Below, piece by piece: positions 34,898 through 43,695 of a stretch of 64,000 bases of DNA. Source of the DNA: DSOI01 sp041394885 (GTDB taxonomy: Bacteria; Acidobacteriota; Terriglobia; Bryobacterales; Bryobacteraceae); contig JAWKHI010000032.1 in the NCBI GenBank assembly GCA_041394885.1, forward strand, positions 15,875-79,874, written 5' to 3'. Made by a program: the position numbers and the translations under genes. The notes below the pieces were generated by a model, which ran no database searches, had not been told where the DNA came from, and saw only the letters and a program-made list of their open reading frames with translations. The first letter of the stretch is position 1. Every line of letters starts with the position of its first letter.

Positions 34898-35770
34898 TTA
34901 CAGCCACTCGAGGCCCGATCCGCCCCGGTCGACGCCCACCAGGCGTACAAAGGCGTCCTCGAGCGTCCCTTCGCCCCGCCGCACTTCGTCCATGTCCGCC
35001 TCGAGCACCAGCCGGCCTTCCGATATGATGGCCACCCGCGAGCACAGCCGCTCCACTACTTCGAGCACATGCGACGTGAGGAAGATCGTGGCGCCCCGGC
35101 GCACCTGATCGAGCAGGATGTCTTTCATCAACCGCGCGCCCACCGCGTCTACCCCTTCGAAGGGTTCGTCCATGAGAAACAGTTGCGGCCGGTGTATGAG
35201 TGAGGCGGCCATCGCGGCGCGCTTTCGCATCCCTTTGGAATACTCGGCGATCAGTTTGCGCGGCGCTGCGTCGAGTTCGAACAGGGCCAGTAGTTCCCGC
35301 GCGCGCTCGCGAGCCATCGTTCGGTCCAGGCCATACATCCGTCCCACGAATTCGACGAATTCGAGTCCGGTGAGATGGTCGAATAGCAAGGACTCGTCGG
35401 GAACCAAGCCGATGCGCGCCTTGATCTCATGGGCCTCGGCTGGCATCGGAAGACCCAGTAGCTCAATCGACCCGGAGGTGGGCGGCGCCAGGCCCATCAG
35501 CATCTTGATGGTGGTCGTCTTGCCGGCGCCGTTGGGGCCCAGGAAGCCGTAAAAACAACCCTGCGGCACCACCAGCGACAATCCGTCGACCGCGGCTTTG
35601 GAGCCGTATACCTTGCGCAAATTGCGGATATGTATGGCGGCGGGTGGCGGGGCGAGCGCAAGCGGCGGGGGTAGGAGAGGAGCGGGCGCGTCGTCGACCG
35701 AAGCCGGGCGAGAAACGTCAGGCGATTCGCCGGGAATCTCGGCAGCCGGACGAAAAGGGGCTTCCTCCAT
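34898..35770 (-). CDS. ABC transporter ATP-binding protein
   Basis: The 290-residue ATPase shows Walker A GPNGAGKTT, signature EYSKGMRKRAAMAA, Walker B LFLMDEPFEG and the switch-histidine region LTSHVLEVVERL. It is of the ABC-2 exporter subtype (multidrug/antibiotic/Na+ exporters). The ATG at 35770 has AAGGAG just before it and is preferred to one at 35797. The first ~45 residues are a proline-rich extension before the ATPase core. It is paired with the membrane subunit downstream. Confidence 0.93.
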   Translation of the reverse strand: MEEAPFRPAAEIPGESPDVSRPASVDDAPAPLLPPPLALAPPPAAIHIRNLRKVYGSKAAVDGLSLVVPQGCFYGFLGPNGAGKTTTIKMLMGLAPPTSGSIELLGLPMPAEAHEIKARIGLVPDESLLFDHLTGLEFVEFVGRMYGLDRTMARERARELLALFELDAAPRKLIAEYSKGMRKRAAMAASLIHRPQLFLMDEPFEGVDAVGARLMKDILLDQVRRGATIFLTSHVLEVVERLCSRVAIISEGRLVLEADMDEVRRGEGTLEDAFVRLVGVDRGGSGLEWL

Positions 35771-35829
35771 CACACTCCTTATCATACAGTCCTCCACCGG
35801 GCCGATAAGGGAATACGGGAGCCGTCGTC

Positions 35830-36705
35830 ATGACTACAACAGCGCAAGCCGACACCAGACCGACCGAGAAGAGCGATTATCGCGAGCGAGCCGTCAAGGC
35901 GATCAATCGATTGCCCGCCTTTTCGCCGGTCCTCAACAAGTTGATCGCATCCATGGCCGACGAGAATGTCTCCTTTGCGCACCTCGGCGATCTGGTGGAA
36001 AAGGATACCGTACTGGCCGGGAACGTCCTGCGCCTGGTCAATTCGGCCGCCTACGCCCGCCGGGGTACCGTGAACTCGGTGCGCCATGGGGTGTCGATCC
36101 TCGGGTTGGCCAAGCTGCGCAACGCTGCCATGACTTGGTCGCTCGCCCGGATGTGGAATTCGGCCAAGTTTGCCACGGGGTGGTCCGCCAAGGAATTCAA
36201 TCTGCACGGGGTCGCCACCGCGGTTCTCGGTGACCTGCTCGTGGCCGAAACCGAGGTCGAGTATCCCGAGGGCGCCTTCGCCGCGGGTCTGCTACAGAAT
36301 ATGGGGATGTTGCTGGTGGCCGCGGCGCTGCCGGAGGAGTATGAGCAGATCCGCGTGCTCTACTGTGAGGGATCGCGGCCCTACGTGGAATGCGAGCGCG
36401 AGGTGATCGGTGTCAGCCATCAGGAGCTTTCCGAAGAAACGCTCCGCCACTGGAACCTGCCCAACCCCATCACGGCTGCGGTGGCGGCTCACCACAGCGC
36501 GCCTTCCGCTCATTCCCTCGGCGGGATCGTGGCGGCTGCCGACGAGATTGCCTCGCGCCAGGGGATTCACGTCCAATCCTGGTGGCGCATGCCGCACGGC
36601 GCACCCGGAGATGTATTCGAAGAAATCGGGCTGGGCGACAAAGCCGACCCGCTGCTCACGGCTTTCCACGCCGAATTCGAGGCCATGCGATCCTTTTTTG
36701 AATGA
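35830..36705 (+). CDS. HDOD domain protein
   Basis: The 291-residue protein matches the HDOD fold over about residues 20-220 (LPAFSPVLNKLIASMADENVSFAHLGDLVEKD, LRLVNSAAYARRG, VRHGVSILGLAKLRN). HDOD domains are HD-phosphohydrolase relatives that usually lack catalytic metal residues and act in signalling. No second domain (GGDEF, REC) is attached. It diverges from the ABC ATPase gene; no operon partner. Confidence 0.88.
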   Translation: MTTTAQADTRPTEKSDYRERAVKAINRLPAFSPVLNKLIASMADENVSFAHLGDLVEKDTVLAGNVLRLVNSAAYARRGTVNSVRHGVSILGLAKLRNAAMTWSLARMWNSAKFATGWSAKEFNLHGVATAVLGDLLVAETEVEYPEGAFAAGLLQNMGMLLVAAALPEEYEQIRVLYCEGSRPYVECEREVIGVSHQELSEETLRHWNLPNPITAAVAAHHSAPSAHSLGGIVAAADEIASRQGIHVQSWWRMPHGAPGDVFEEIGLGDKADPLLTAFHAEFEAMRSFFE

Positions 36706-36753
36706 CCCGGGTCAGGAATCACCCGGCTTTGAGTCGTCCGGGCGAAAAACAGG

Positions 36754-37026
36754 TTAGGCGGCCGCGGCCAGTTTCTTCAACTGATTGTGCAGCCGGCTCT
36801 TGTAACGCGCCGCTGTGTTCTTCTTGATGATGCCCCACTTGGCTGCGCGGTCCACGATCGAAAACGTCGTCGGCAGCAGCGATTCCGCCTTGCTGACGTC
36901 GTTGCCGGCCAATGCGGCCCGCATCGTGCGGATCTGGCCGCGAAGACGAGTCTTCCGCATGCGGTTCACCGCCGTGCGCGTTTCAATCTGACGGGTAGCC
37001 TTCAAGGCTGAGACGTGGTTTGCCAT
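36754..37026 (-). CDS. rpsT: Small ribosomal subunit protein S20
   Basis: This 90-residue, basic, alpha-helical protein has typical S20 features: MANHVSALKATRQIE, RNRMRKTRLRG-like N-terminal helix, and the C-terminal WGIIKKNTAARYKSRL. It binds 16S rRNA early in 30S assembly. CAGGAGA lies just before the ATG, a good ribosome-binding site. It stands alone between the HDOD and sulfatase genes. Confidence 0.97.
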   Translation of the reverse strand: MANHVSALKATRQIETRTAVNRMRKTRLRGQIRTMRAALAGNDVSKAESLLPTTFSIVDRAAKWGIIKKNTAARYKSRLHNQLKKLAAAA

Positions 37027-37100
37027 GCTCTCCTGACAGGATACCGCACGCGGCGCGAACGGTCAAACCGGAGTACCTCCCAAACGGACGCCTCCCCCCA

Positions 37101-38495
37101 CTACCGCCCGCTCGGGTTCACTGCCGGTATCCGCGCACCCGCCTCCTTCCGCCATGCTGCCAGCTTGCCACGCAATTGCGACGCCCGCTCCGGCATAGCC
37201 GCCGCCAGATCCTTCTCTTCCCCCGGATCCTCCCGCAGATGATACAGCTCCACGTGCCCGTCCTCGAAATACTCCAGCAGTTTCCAATCGCCGCTCCGCA
37301 CCGCGCTCACCGGCGTCGTGGTCGGATAGTAGTGCGGGTAGTGGAAAAACAGGTCTTCTCGCCCCAGATGGCTCTCCGGATCCCGCGCCAGTCCCGATAG
37401 GCTCCGGCCATCCGGCGGTGCGTCTTGCGTCACCCCCGCCGCCTCCAGCATTGTCGAAAACAGGTCCGTCGACACCACCGGCTCATGGCACAGCGCCGCC
37501 CCTCGCCGGCCGGGCCACCGCACCAGCAGCGGCACACGGAGCCCACCCTCGTACAAGGACCCTTTGCCCGATCGCAGCGGCGCGTTGTTGGTCACCGCCT
37601 GCCCTTCGAACGGATTGATGAATCCGCCGTTGTCGGAGGTCACCACCAACAGCGTGTTTTCCTCCATACCTTTGCGCCGCAGATGGTCCATCACCCGGCC
37701 CACGCTTTCGTCGAAGCTTTCCACCATGGCCGCGTACGCGGCGTTGCGGTGGCGCATCCCGTCGCGGATCTTCGCCTTGTACCGCGCCACCATGGCCGCC
37801 TTCCCTTCGATCGGGGTGTGCGGCGCGTGATGCGCCAGATAGAGGAAAAACGGCTGCGATCCGGCATGGTCAATCACGCGGATCGCTTCATCGGTCAGGC
37901 GGTCTGTCAAATACTCGCCCGGGGCGCCGAACGGCAAGCCCGGCACGTAGCGAGTCTCGCCGCCGAAATGTTTGTTTCCGCGATAGGGCCAATGGAACGT
38001 CTGCGGTGCGCCCCAGTGCGTGCCACCGATGTTGACGTCGAACCCTTGCGTTTCCGGGTAGAAGCCGCTCGTGCCCAGATGCCATTTGCCAACCGCGGCG
38101 GTGAGGTAGCCGGCGTCGTGTAGATGTTCGGCCACCGTCCGCTCTTCCAGCGGAAGATTCGCCACTGCCTCCGGTGGGATCAGCTTCCGGTTCTTCGGCG
38201 GGTTCACCGCACCCTCATGCCAGATCGTCATCCCCAGCCGCGCTGGATGCTTGCCCGTCATGATGGAGGCGCGTGTCGGCGAACACACCGGCGCTGCCGC
38301 ATAGGCGTTGGTGAACCGGATGCACTCGCGGGAAAGCCGCGTGGTATGCGGCGTTTCATGAAGATCGGATCCGTAGACGGCTAGATCCGTCCAGCCGAGA
38401 TCGTCGGCCAGGATGAAGACGATGTTCGGGCGCTGGCGTTGCGCAAGCAACGGTGCGGCGAGCGTGGGAAAAAAGGCGCGGCGTGACAAAGCCAT
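37101..38495 (-). CDS. Exported sulfatase (arylsulfatase family)
   Basis: From ATG 38495 the protein has 464 residues. The N-terminus MALSRRAFFPTLAAPLLAQ is a Tat-like signal (SRRAFF). The sulfatase core shows NIVFILADDLGWTD (metal Asp pair), the modification motif CSPTRAS whose Cys becomes formylglycine, GKWHLG and TSDNGG. As a Cys-type sulfatase it needs a formylglycine-generating enzyme; the FGE-like protein nearby (41174-42550) lacks catalytic cysteines. It diverges from pgm (67 bp gap). Confidence 0.92.
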   Translation of the reverse strand: MALSRRAFFPTLAAPLLAQRQRPNIVFILADDLGWTDLAVYGSDLHETPHTTRLSRECIRFTNAYAAAPVCSPTRASIMTGKHPARLGMTIWHEGAVNPPKNRKLIPPEAVANLPLEERTVAEHLHDAGYLTAAVGKWHLGTSGFYPETQGFDVNIGGTHWGAPQTFHWPYRGNKHFGGETRYVPGLPFGAPGEYLTDRLTDEAIRVIDHAGSQPFFLYLAHHAPHTPIEGKAAMVARYKAKIRDGMRHRNAAYAAMVESFDESVGRVMDHLRRKGMEENTLLVVTSDNGGFINPFEGQAVTNNAPLRSGKGSLYEGGLRVPLLVRWPGRRGAALCHEPVVSTDLFSTMLEAAGVTQDAPPDGRSLSGLARDPESHLGREDLFFHYPHYYPTTTPVSAVRSGDWKLLEYFEDGHVELYHLREDPGEEKDLAAAMPERASQLRGKLAAWRKEAGARIPAVNPSGR

Positions 38496-38562
38496 TTGTT
38501 CAGGACTATCACATTGCCGCCGCCCGGTCCTCCTCCTGCCGTGCGATACGATGGTCGTTTCG

Positions 38563-40176
38563 ATGGCACATCCCCTCGCCGGGCAACCGGCCCCCCCTGA
38601 TCTCCTCATTGACGCCGCGGCTCTCGAAGCCGCCTACTACGCAAACCGTCCCGACCCCGCCGATCCCGCCCAGCAGGTGAGTTTCGGCACCAGCGGTCAC
38701 CGCGGCACTCCCTTCCAGGCCACATTCACCGAAGCGCACATCCTCGCCATCACCCAGGCGATCTGCGAGTATCGCGCTGCCCGCGGAATCGATGGCCCTC
38801 TCTATCTCGGTAAGGACTCTCACGGCGCGTCCGCCGCCGCCGAGCGCACCGCGCTGGAAGTGCTTTCCGCCAACGGCGTCGCCACAATCACCCAATCGCG
38901 CGGCGGCCTCACGCCCACGCCCGTCATCTCGCATGCCATCCTCACCTACAACCGCGGCCGGGACTCCGGATTGGCCGACGGAATCGTCATCACGCCCTCC
39001 CACAATCCCCCCGCCGATGGTGGCTTCAAGTACAACCCCACCAATGGCGGCCCTGCCGACACCGATGTCACCAACGCCATTCAGGATCGCGCCAACCAAT
39101 TGCTCCAGGCCGCCAACCGCGGTGTTCGCCGCGACGCCAAACCCAGCTACTCCCCGGTGGACCTCATCCTGCCCTACGTCCGTGACCTGGCAAGCGTGCT
39201 CCGCATGGATGCTATTCGTGACGCAAAGCTCCGTATCGGCGCGGACCCCCTCGGCGGAGCCTCGCTCGCCTACTGGGATCCCATCGCCGAGATCTACGGG
39301 CTCGATATCACCGTCGTCAACCGCGCCCTGGACCCCGCTTTCGCCTTCATGACCCTCGACCATGACGGCAAGATACGCATGGATTGTTCCAGCCCCTACG
39401 CCATGGCCTCCCTGGTGAGGCTCAAGGACGATTTCGACATCGCCTTCGGCAACGATCCCGACGCGGACCGCCACGGCATAGTCACGCGCTCCCGCGGGCT
39501 GCTCAACCCCAATCACTACCTGGCCGCCGCGGTGGATTATCTGCTTGCCCACCGGCCCGATTGGAGTGCCGCCGCCGCCGTCGGCAAGACGCTCGTTTCC
39601 AGCGCGATTCTCGATCGCGTCGTCGCCTCCCACGGACGCAAACTGTACGAAGTCCCCGTTGGCTTCAAGTGGTTCGCACCCGGACTCGAAGATGGATCGG
39701 TATGCTTCGGCGGCGAGGAAAGCGCCGGCGCGAGTTTCCTGCGCCGCGATGGCACGGTTTGGACCACCGATAAAGACGGCCCCCTGCTGTGTCTGCTCGC
39801 CGCCGAGATGACCGCCGTCACCGGGCGTGACCCGGGTGAATGTCACGCCGGGATCACCGCGCGCCTGGGCGAGAGTTTCTACACCCGCATCGACGCTCCG
39901 GCCACGCCCGAGCAAAAGGACAAACTGAAGCGCCTCACGCCGGAATCGATCCGCCGCGCCGAACTGGCCGGGTCCCCCATCGCCGCCCGGATGACGCGCG
40001 CCCCTGGTAACGATGCCGCCATCGGGGGTCTGAAGGTGGCCACCGCCGACGGCTGGTTCGCCGCGCGTCCGTCGGGCACCGAAAATATCTGCAAACTCTA
40101 CGCCGAGAGTCTGGTGAGCGAGGAACACCTCGACCGAATCGTTGCCGAGGCGCGGGAATTGCTCAACGAGGCTTGA
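38563..40176 (+). CDS. pgm: Phosphoglucomutase (alpha-D-glucose-specific)
   Basis: The 537-residue enzyme interconverts glucose 1- and 6-phosphate. It follows E. coli Pgm: LAGQPAPPDLL start, VSFGTSGHRG, the phosphoserine loop ITPSHNPPADGGFKYNP, the metal loop GNDPDADRHG and the sugar loop CFGGEESAGASF, with ARPSGTENICKLYAES at the end. ATG 38563 gives the conserved N-terminus; upstream in-frame ATGs lie within the divergent sulfatase region. The last 14 bp overlap the end of the convergent methyltransferase gene. Confidence 0.95.
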   Translation: MAHPLAGQPAPPDLLIDAAALEAAYYANRPDPADPAQQVSFGTSGHRGTPFQATFTEAHILAITQAICEYRAARGIDGPLYLGKDSHGASAAAERTALEVLSANGVATITQSRGGLTPTPVISHAILTYNRGRDSGLADGIVITPSHNPPADGGFKYNPTNGGPADTDVTNAIQDRANQLLQAANRGVRRDAKPSYSPVDLILPYVRDLASVLRMDAIRDAKLRIGADPLGGASLAYWDPIAEIYGLDITVVNRALDPAFAFMTLDHDGKIRMDCSSPYAMASLVRLKDDFDIAFGNDPDADRHGIVTRSRGLLNPNHYLAAAVDYLLAHRPDWSAAAAVGKTLVSSAILDRVVASHGRKLYEVPVGFKWFAPGLEDGSVCFGGEESAGASFLRRDGTVWTTDKDGPLLCLLAAEMTAVTGRDPGECHAGITARLGESFYTRIDAPATPEQKDKLKRLTPESIRRAELAGSPIAARMTRAPGNDAAIGGLKVATADGWFAARPSGTENICKLYAESLVSEEHLDRIVAEARELLNEA

Positions 40177-41167
40177 GACGGTACACGCCGAAGAACGATT
40201 CCGGAGGTAGTGCCCCGCGGTCCACCGAATCGCAATCGAGCTCCCAGATCCATTCGACGATGGCGCGGTCGAGCGGCTGGTCCAAATGATAGTTCGGTCC
40301 GTACATCGTGTCGAAGAAACGCCGGCAAAGCCCAAAATACGGGACGAACAAAGCTTCCTGAAAATGTTTGCGTAGCAGCGGAAGCACGTCCGCGCTGCGC
40401 TGGCACTCCATACCCTCCATCATCGCCGGCGGTTGGAAAATCTTGTCATCCAGCCAGACCTCTCCGTAGCCGACGTGATTCCAGCGAAAGCGTTCCGGCA
40501 GCGTTGCGAACACCGTGGCCGCCGCCTTGCGCGTTGCCTCCGCCATGCGAAACCCGTTCGGCGTGTTCACGTCGATCACCAGCAGTTCCCCTTCCGGTGC
40601 GAGGCTGCGCGCGATCCCTTCCATCACATGCTCGAGCTCCACCAGATGGTGCAGCGACGCGTGACACAGCACCACGTCGAATCGGCCGCGGTCGTAAGGA
40701 TCGGAGTTGAGATCGGTCGCGATGAACTCCATCCGTTTGGCGCCCGCTCCATCGGCTCCTTCTCGCGCGCGGGCAAATAGGTCGCCATTGAGATCCAGGC
40801 ACACGTACTCGGCCTGAGGCGCCTTCGCCGCGATCGCCAATTCCACACCCCCCGCACCGCAGCCGAGCGAAAGCATGCGTGCGTCCGCCTTTTCCAGCCG
40901 CCATGCCGCGTAGTCCAGCCATCCTGCTCCAAGACGGGACTCGATCCGGGCGGACGCCTTGTCGAGCACCAGGTCCCACACCGCGGGAGCCGGTTCGAAC
41001 AGATTCTTCGATTCTCCGTGGACCTTGGAGTAGTGCTCCACCTCTTCCCGAAGACCGCGCCGGTAGCGGGCCGTGCCCGCGCGCATCGGCCCCCCGAGAC
41101 TCCGCATCCACATGCGCGCCGTGTGCAGATTCTGCAGAAAATGGTGCCGGATGCGATCGATTGCCAC
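40163..41167 (-). CDS. SAM-dependent class I methyltransferase
   Basis: The 334-residue protein has the Rossmann methyltransferase core: motif I MLSLGCGAGGVELAIA (about 96-111), CLDLNGDLFARA with the ribose-binding acid, DVVLCHASLHHLVELEHVMEGI and LLVIDVNTPNGF. The substrate is unknown. It starts 6 bp after the tetrahaem/FGE-like gene and is the last gene of the operon aldo/keto reductase - FGE-like - methyltransferase. Confidence 0.88.
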   Translation of the reverse strand: MAIDRIRHHFLQNLHTARMWMRSLGGPMRAGTARYRRGLREEVEHYSKVHGESKNLFEPAPAVWDLVLDKASARIESRLGAGWLDYAAWRLEKADARMLSLGCGAGGVELAIAAKAPQAEYVCLDLNGDLFARAREGADGAGAKRMEFIATDLNSDPYDRGRFDVVLCHASLHHLVELEHVMEGIARSLAPEGELLVIDVNTPNGFRMAEATRKAAATVFATLPERFRWNHVGYGEVWLDDKIFQPPAMMEGMECQRSADVLPLLRKHFQEALFVPYFGLCRRFFDTMYGPNYHLDQPLDRAIVEWIWELDCDSVDRGALPPESFFGVYRLKPR

Positions 41168-41173
41168 GGCGTC

Positions 41174-42550
41174 TTAGTCGGGAACGCTACGCGCCAGCCG
41201 GAAGCCATACCAGGGCTGCCGGCGTGACGGGCGGTCACTGTGACGCAGCCGTGGGTCGAGCGTCGAGTCCGCGTAGCCACCTCCTCGCAGCACCCGCAGT
41301 CCTTGACCGGATGGCGACTCACGGCCGTCTCGAGCATCGTAAGGATAGGGTGCGAGCAGCGTCGAGCACCACTCCCACACATTGCCGCGCAGATCGTGGA
41401 AACCCCGGCCCGTCGGCTGCCGGCTGCCGGCCGCCCGCGGCGCATACGCGTCCGCCTCATAGAAAGGAGCTTCCTTCGTGTTTTCGCGACGGGAGTTATC
41501 GCGATACCACGCGATGTCCTCGAGCATCTTGAAAATCACCGGTGTCAACGGATCCGGCTCGGCGCGCGCGGCGTACTCCCATTCGGCTTCGGTCGGCAGC
41601 CGGAACCCGCCCCCTTGGATGCGAGTGTTCACCGCGGCGATCCAACCCGTCGCGTCCTCCCACGACACGTTGTTTACCGGAAGCGCGTCACCCTTGTGGA
41701 CGCTCGGATCCTCGCTCGCGAACTTCCGCCATTCGCTCTGCGTAATCTCCCGGACTCCCAAGTAGAACGGTTCGATCCGAACCGCGTGCAGCGGCTTGGC
41801 GCCAGCCAGTGCGTCCGCGCCGATCTCGAACTCCGCCCCCGGCATGAGCGCCATTTCTATGCCCGAAGCCTTCACGCGCAGCGCCAATCCCGATTCCGCG
41901 TCGAAGCCTGCTCCTTCCAGGATCTCGAAACCGGGGATCGCTGGATCGATGCGGCGTTCGCAAAGTCGAGCCTTCGCCTTGGCCCGGCGGTCGTTAGGGC
42001 TGAGATCCAGCGCGGCCCGGAATTCGGCAAGGGCTGCCTTCCAGTCCGCGGCCTCGGCCAACCGTTCGCCCGCTGCCATTCGCCGCGTGTACTCTTCGCG
42101 GCGCTGCTCGGCCGGATCGGCGATCGGAGCGAGTTTCCCCGCGTTCGGATTCACCAGCGCATGCGGATGATGGCAGCTTTGGCAATTCGCTGTCTCGCGA
42201 GTCCGCGTGCACCCCGCCGTGTGGCACGTGGCGCAAAGGCCCGCGATGGCGGCGTCCCGGGGCAGCCGGTCCGGCTTCACCTGGTTGCGCTCGTTGGCTA
42301 CGTGTCCCGCGCTCGGCCCGTGGCACGATTGGCACACCGTTCCCGTCCTGGTATGGCGCGATGCCGACCATTCGAGCACTTGCGCCACGTGGCACCGTGA
42401 GCAGACTCCGGCCTGCTGCAGCGCCTCGTTCGGAGTGAAACTCTGCGCCCTCGCTCCGTGTGTCAATCCGAGTGTGAAGACGAGGATGGGAACGCCTGCG
42501 CGGAACCCAAGCCTGCCCTGGCTCAGACGCCCCAGTGTCGATCCAGCCAT
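41174..42550 (-). CDS. Fusion of a tetrahaem cytochrome domain and an FGE/SUMF1-like domain
   Basis: From ATG 42550 the protein has 458 residues. After a signal peptide (FRAGVPILVFTLGLTHGARA) come four haem motifs within ~100 residues (CSRCH, CQSCH, CATCH, CQSCH), a short helical TPR-like part (WKAALAEFRAALDLSPNDRRAKAK) and a C-terminal FGE-sulfatase domain (EFEIGADAL, ITQSEWRKFA, PVNNVSWEDATGW, RLPTEAEWEYAARA, LRGNVWEWCS, LRGGGYADS). The two active-site cysteines of true formylglycine-generating enzymes, expected after RGG, are missing (STLDPRLRHSD instead), so it is unlikely to mature sulfatases. Its start overlaps the aldo/keto reductase gene by 28 bp. Such a fusion is unusual to me. Confidence 0.82.
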   Translation of the reverse strand: MAGSTLGRLSQGRLGFRAGVPILVFTLGLTHGARAQSFTPNEALQQAGVCSRCHVAQVLEWSASRHTRTGTVCQSCHGPSAGHVANERNQVKPDRLPRDAAIAGLCATCHTAGCTRTRETANCQSCHHPHALVNPNAGKLAPIADPAEQRREEYTRRMAAGERLAEAADWKAALAEFRAALDLSPNDRRAKAKARLCERRIDPAIPGFEILEGAGFDAESGLALRVKASGIEMALMPGAEFEIGADALAGAKPLHAVRIEPFYLGVREITQSEWRKFASEDPSVHKGDALPVNNVSWEDATGWIAAVNTRIQGGGFRLPTEAEWEYAARAEPDPLTPVIFKMLEDIAWYRDNSRRENTKEAPFYEADAYAPRAAGSRQPTGRGFHDLRGNVWEWCSTLLAPYPYDARDGRESPSGQGLRVLRGGGYADSTLDPRLRHSDRPSRRQPWYGFRLARSVPD

Positions 42551-43644
42551 TGATAGTGGTTGGGCAGCCATTCGTTTCCGCGCAGCGCCGCCAGTTGCGC
42601 CGCCGCGCCCAGCGCCGCGCGCTCCTCGTGCGAGAGTTCGCGGTGCCGCGTGAGCCCGGCGTAGTTGTCGAGCAGTGTCGACTCCTCGAACATTCCCGGC
42701 ATCGCGCACGTCATGAACGGCCGCGAATACACGAATCGCAGCGCCGCCTGGCACAGCGTCTCGTCCGGCAATCGATCCAGGCTCTTGGTGATCTCAGCCA
42801 CCACCGCCGGCAGCAGCGGACGATACGTGGTGTGATAAAGCTGCACGAAGTCGCGCTCCGGACGCGTGCCCTGCGGAGCTTTCGGGTCCAGCTTCACGAT
42901 GGAACCCGCCGCCAGCGGCTTGATCGCGATCAGCCCCACCCCCCGCGCCGCCGCCTTCGGGATGAACTCCAGATAGTCCGCGCGCGCATGGATGAAGTTG
43001 TACGGGAACATGATGTAGTCCAGCCCCTCGAATTCCTCGAGTGCCGCCAGCATCAGCGATTCGTCATGGGTGGAAAGTCCGATCGCCCGTACTTTGCCGG
43101 ACTCCTTGGCCCGCCGCAGAACATCCCAGTCGGCGATGTTTTTCGCGTCGAGCGTCTTACCCCCGCCAATGTAGATCCGGTACAGATCCACATGCCCGAA
43201 CAGCTTGCACGCGCGGTCGATATTCTCGCCCACGAACATTGGGAACTGCCGGCACAGCGACACCAGCACCTTGTTGCGCCGCTCGCGGACCAGACGCGCC
43301 ATCGGTTCCCACTGTCCCTCGCTCTCGTAGGTGTCCACCAGATTGACGCCGCGGTCGAGCGCCTTCGCGATCAGACGGTCCCGCCGCTGTTGCCCTTCCT
43401 CCACCAGTACGTTGCCGTGTTCTACTTTCTGCTTGTACCGGGGATCGGTGTGCGATCCGAAGGCGAGCAGCGAAACATACATGTCGGTGTTGGCGAGCCT
43501 GCGGTAGGTCATCCCGCCACGGCTGATTTCGGCGATCGAGCCCGCTGGTGACGTCAAAGGAGGTGACGCGGCGGCCGGCAGAGCCAGTGTCGGAACTCCG
43601 GCTGCCAGGGTCTTCAAGAGGGTCCTGCGGCAGAGGCGTGCCAT
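42523..43644 (-). CDS. Tat-exported aldo/keto reductase-like protein
   Basis: The 373-residue protein begins with a Tat-type signal (CRRTLLKTLAAGVPTLALPAAA). The barrel has the aldo/keto reductase pattern: MTYRRLANTDMYVSLLAFG, ALDRGVNLVDTYES (catalytic Asp-Tyr region), VRAIGLSTHDESLM and IAIKPLA. An exported AKR would have to acquire NADPH before export, as is assumed for other Tat-exported dehydrogenases. It is first in an operon with the tetrahaem/FGE-like and methyltransferase genes. Confidence 0.87.
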   Translation of the reverse strand: MARLCRRTLLKTLAAGVPTLALPAAASPPLTSPAGSIAEISRGGMTYRRLANTDMYVSLLAFGSHTDPRYKQKVEHGNVLVEEGQQRRDRLIAKALDRGVNLVDTYESEGQWEPMARLVRERRNKVLVSLCRQFPMFVGENIDRACKLFGHVDLYRIYIGGGKTLDAKNIADWDVLRRAKESGKVRAIGLSTHDESLMLAALEEFEGLDYIMFPYNFIHARADYLEFIPKAAARGVGLIAIKPLAAGSIVKLDPKAPQGTRPERDFVQLYHTTYRPLLPAVVAEITKSLDRLPDETLCQAALRFVYSRPFMTCAMPGMFEESTLLDNYAGLTRHRELSHEERAALGAAAQLAALRGNEWLPNHYQWLDRHWGV

Positions 43645-43695
43645 ATGCCGCCTATCTTATCATCGTGTCCCCCGGCGAACCCTACGCCGCGAGTC

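Noticed and set aside
36703..36714. TGACCCGGGTCA palindrome at the end of the HDOD gene
   Set aside because: Contains the stop codon, has no loop or T tract, and a 12-bp palindrome can occur by chance in this DNA.
41174..42550. Active sulfatase-maturing enzyme for the sulfatase at 37101-38495
   Set aside because: The catalytic cysteine pair of formylglycine-generating enzymes is missing and the genes are separated by pgm and a methyltransferase.
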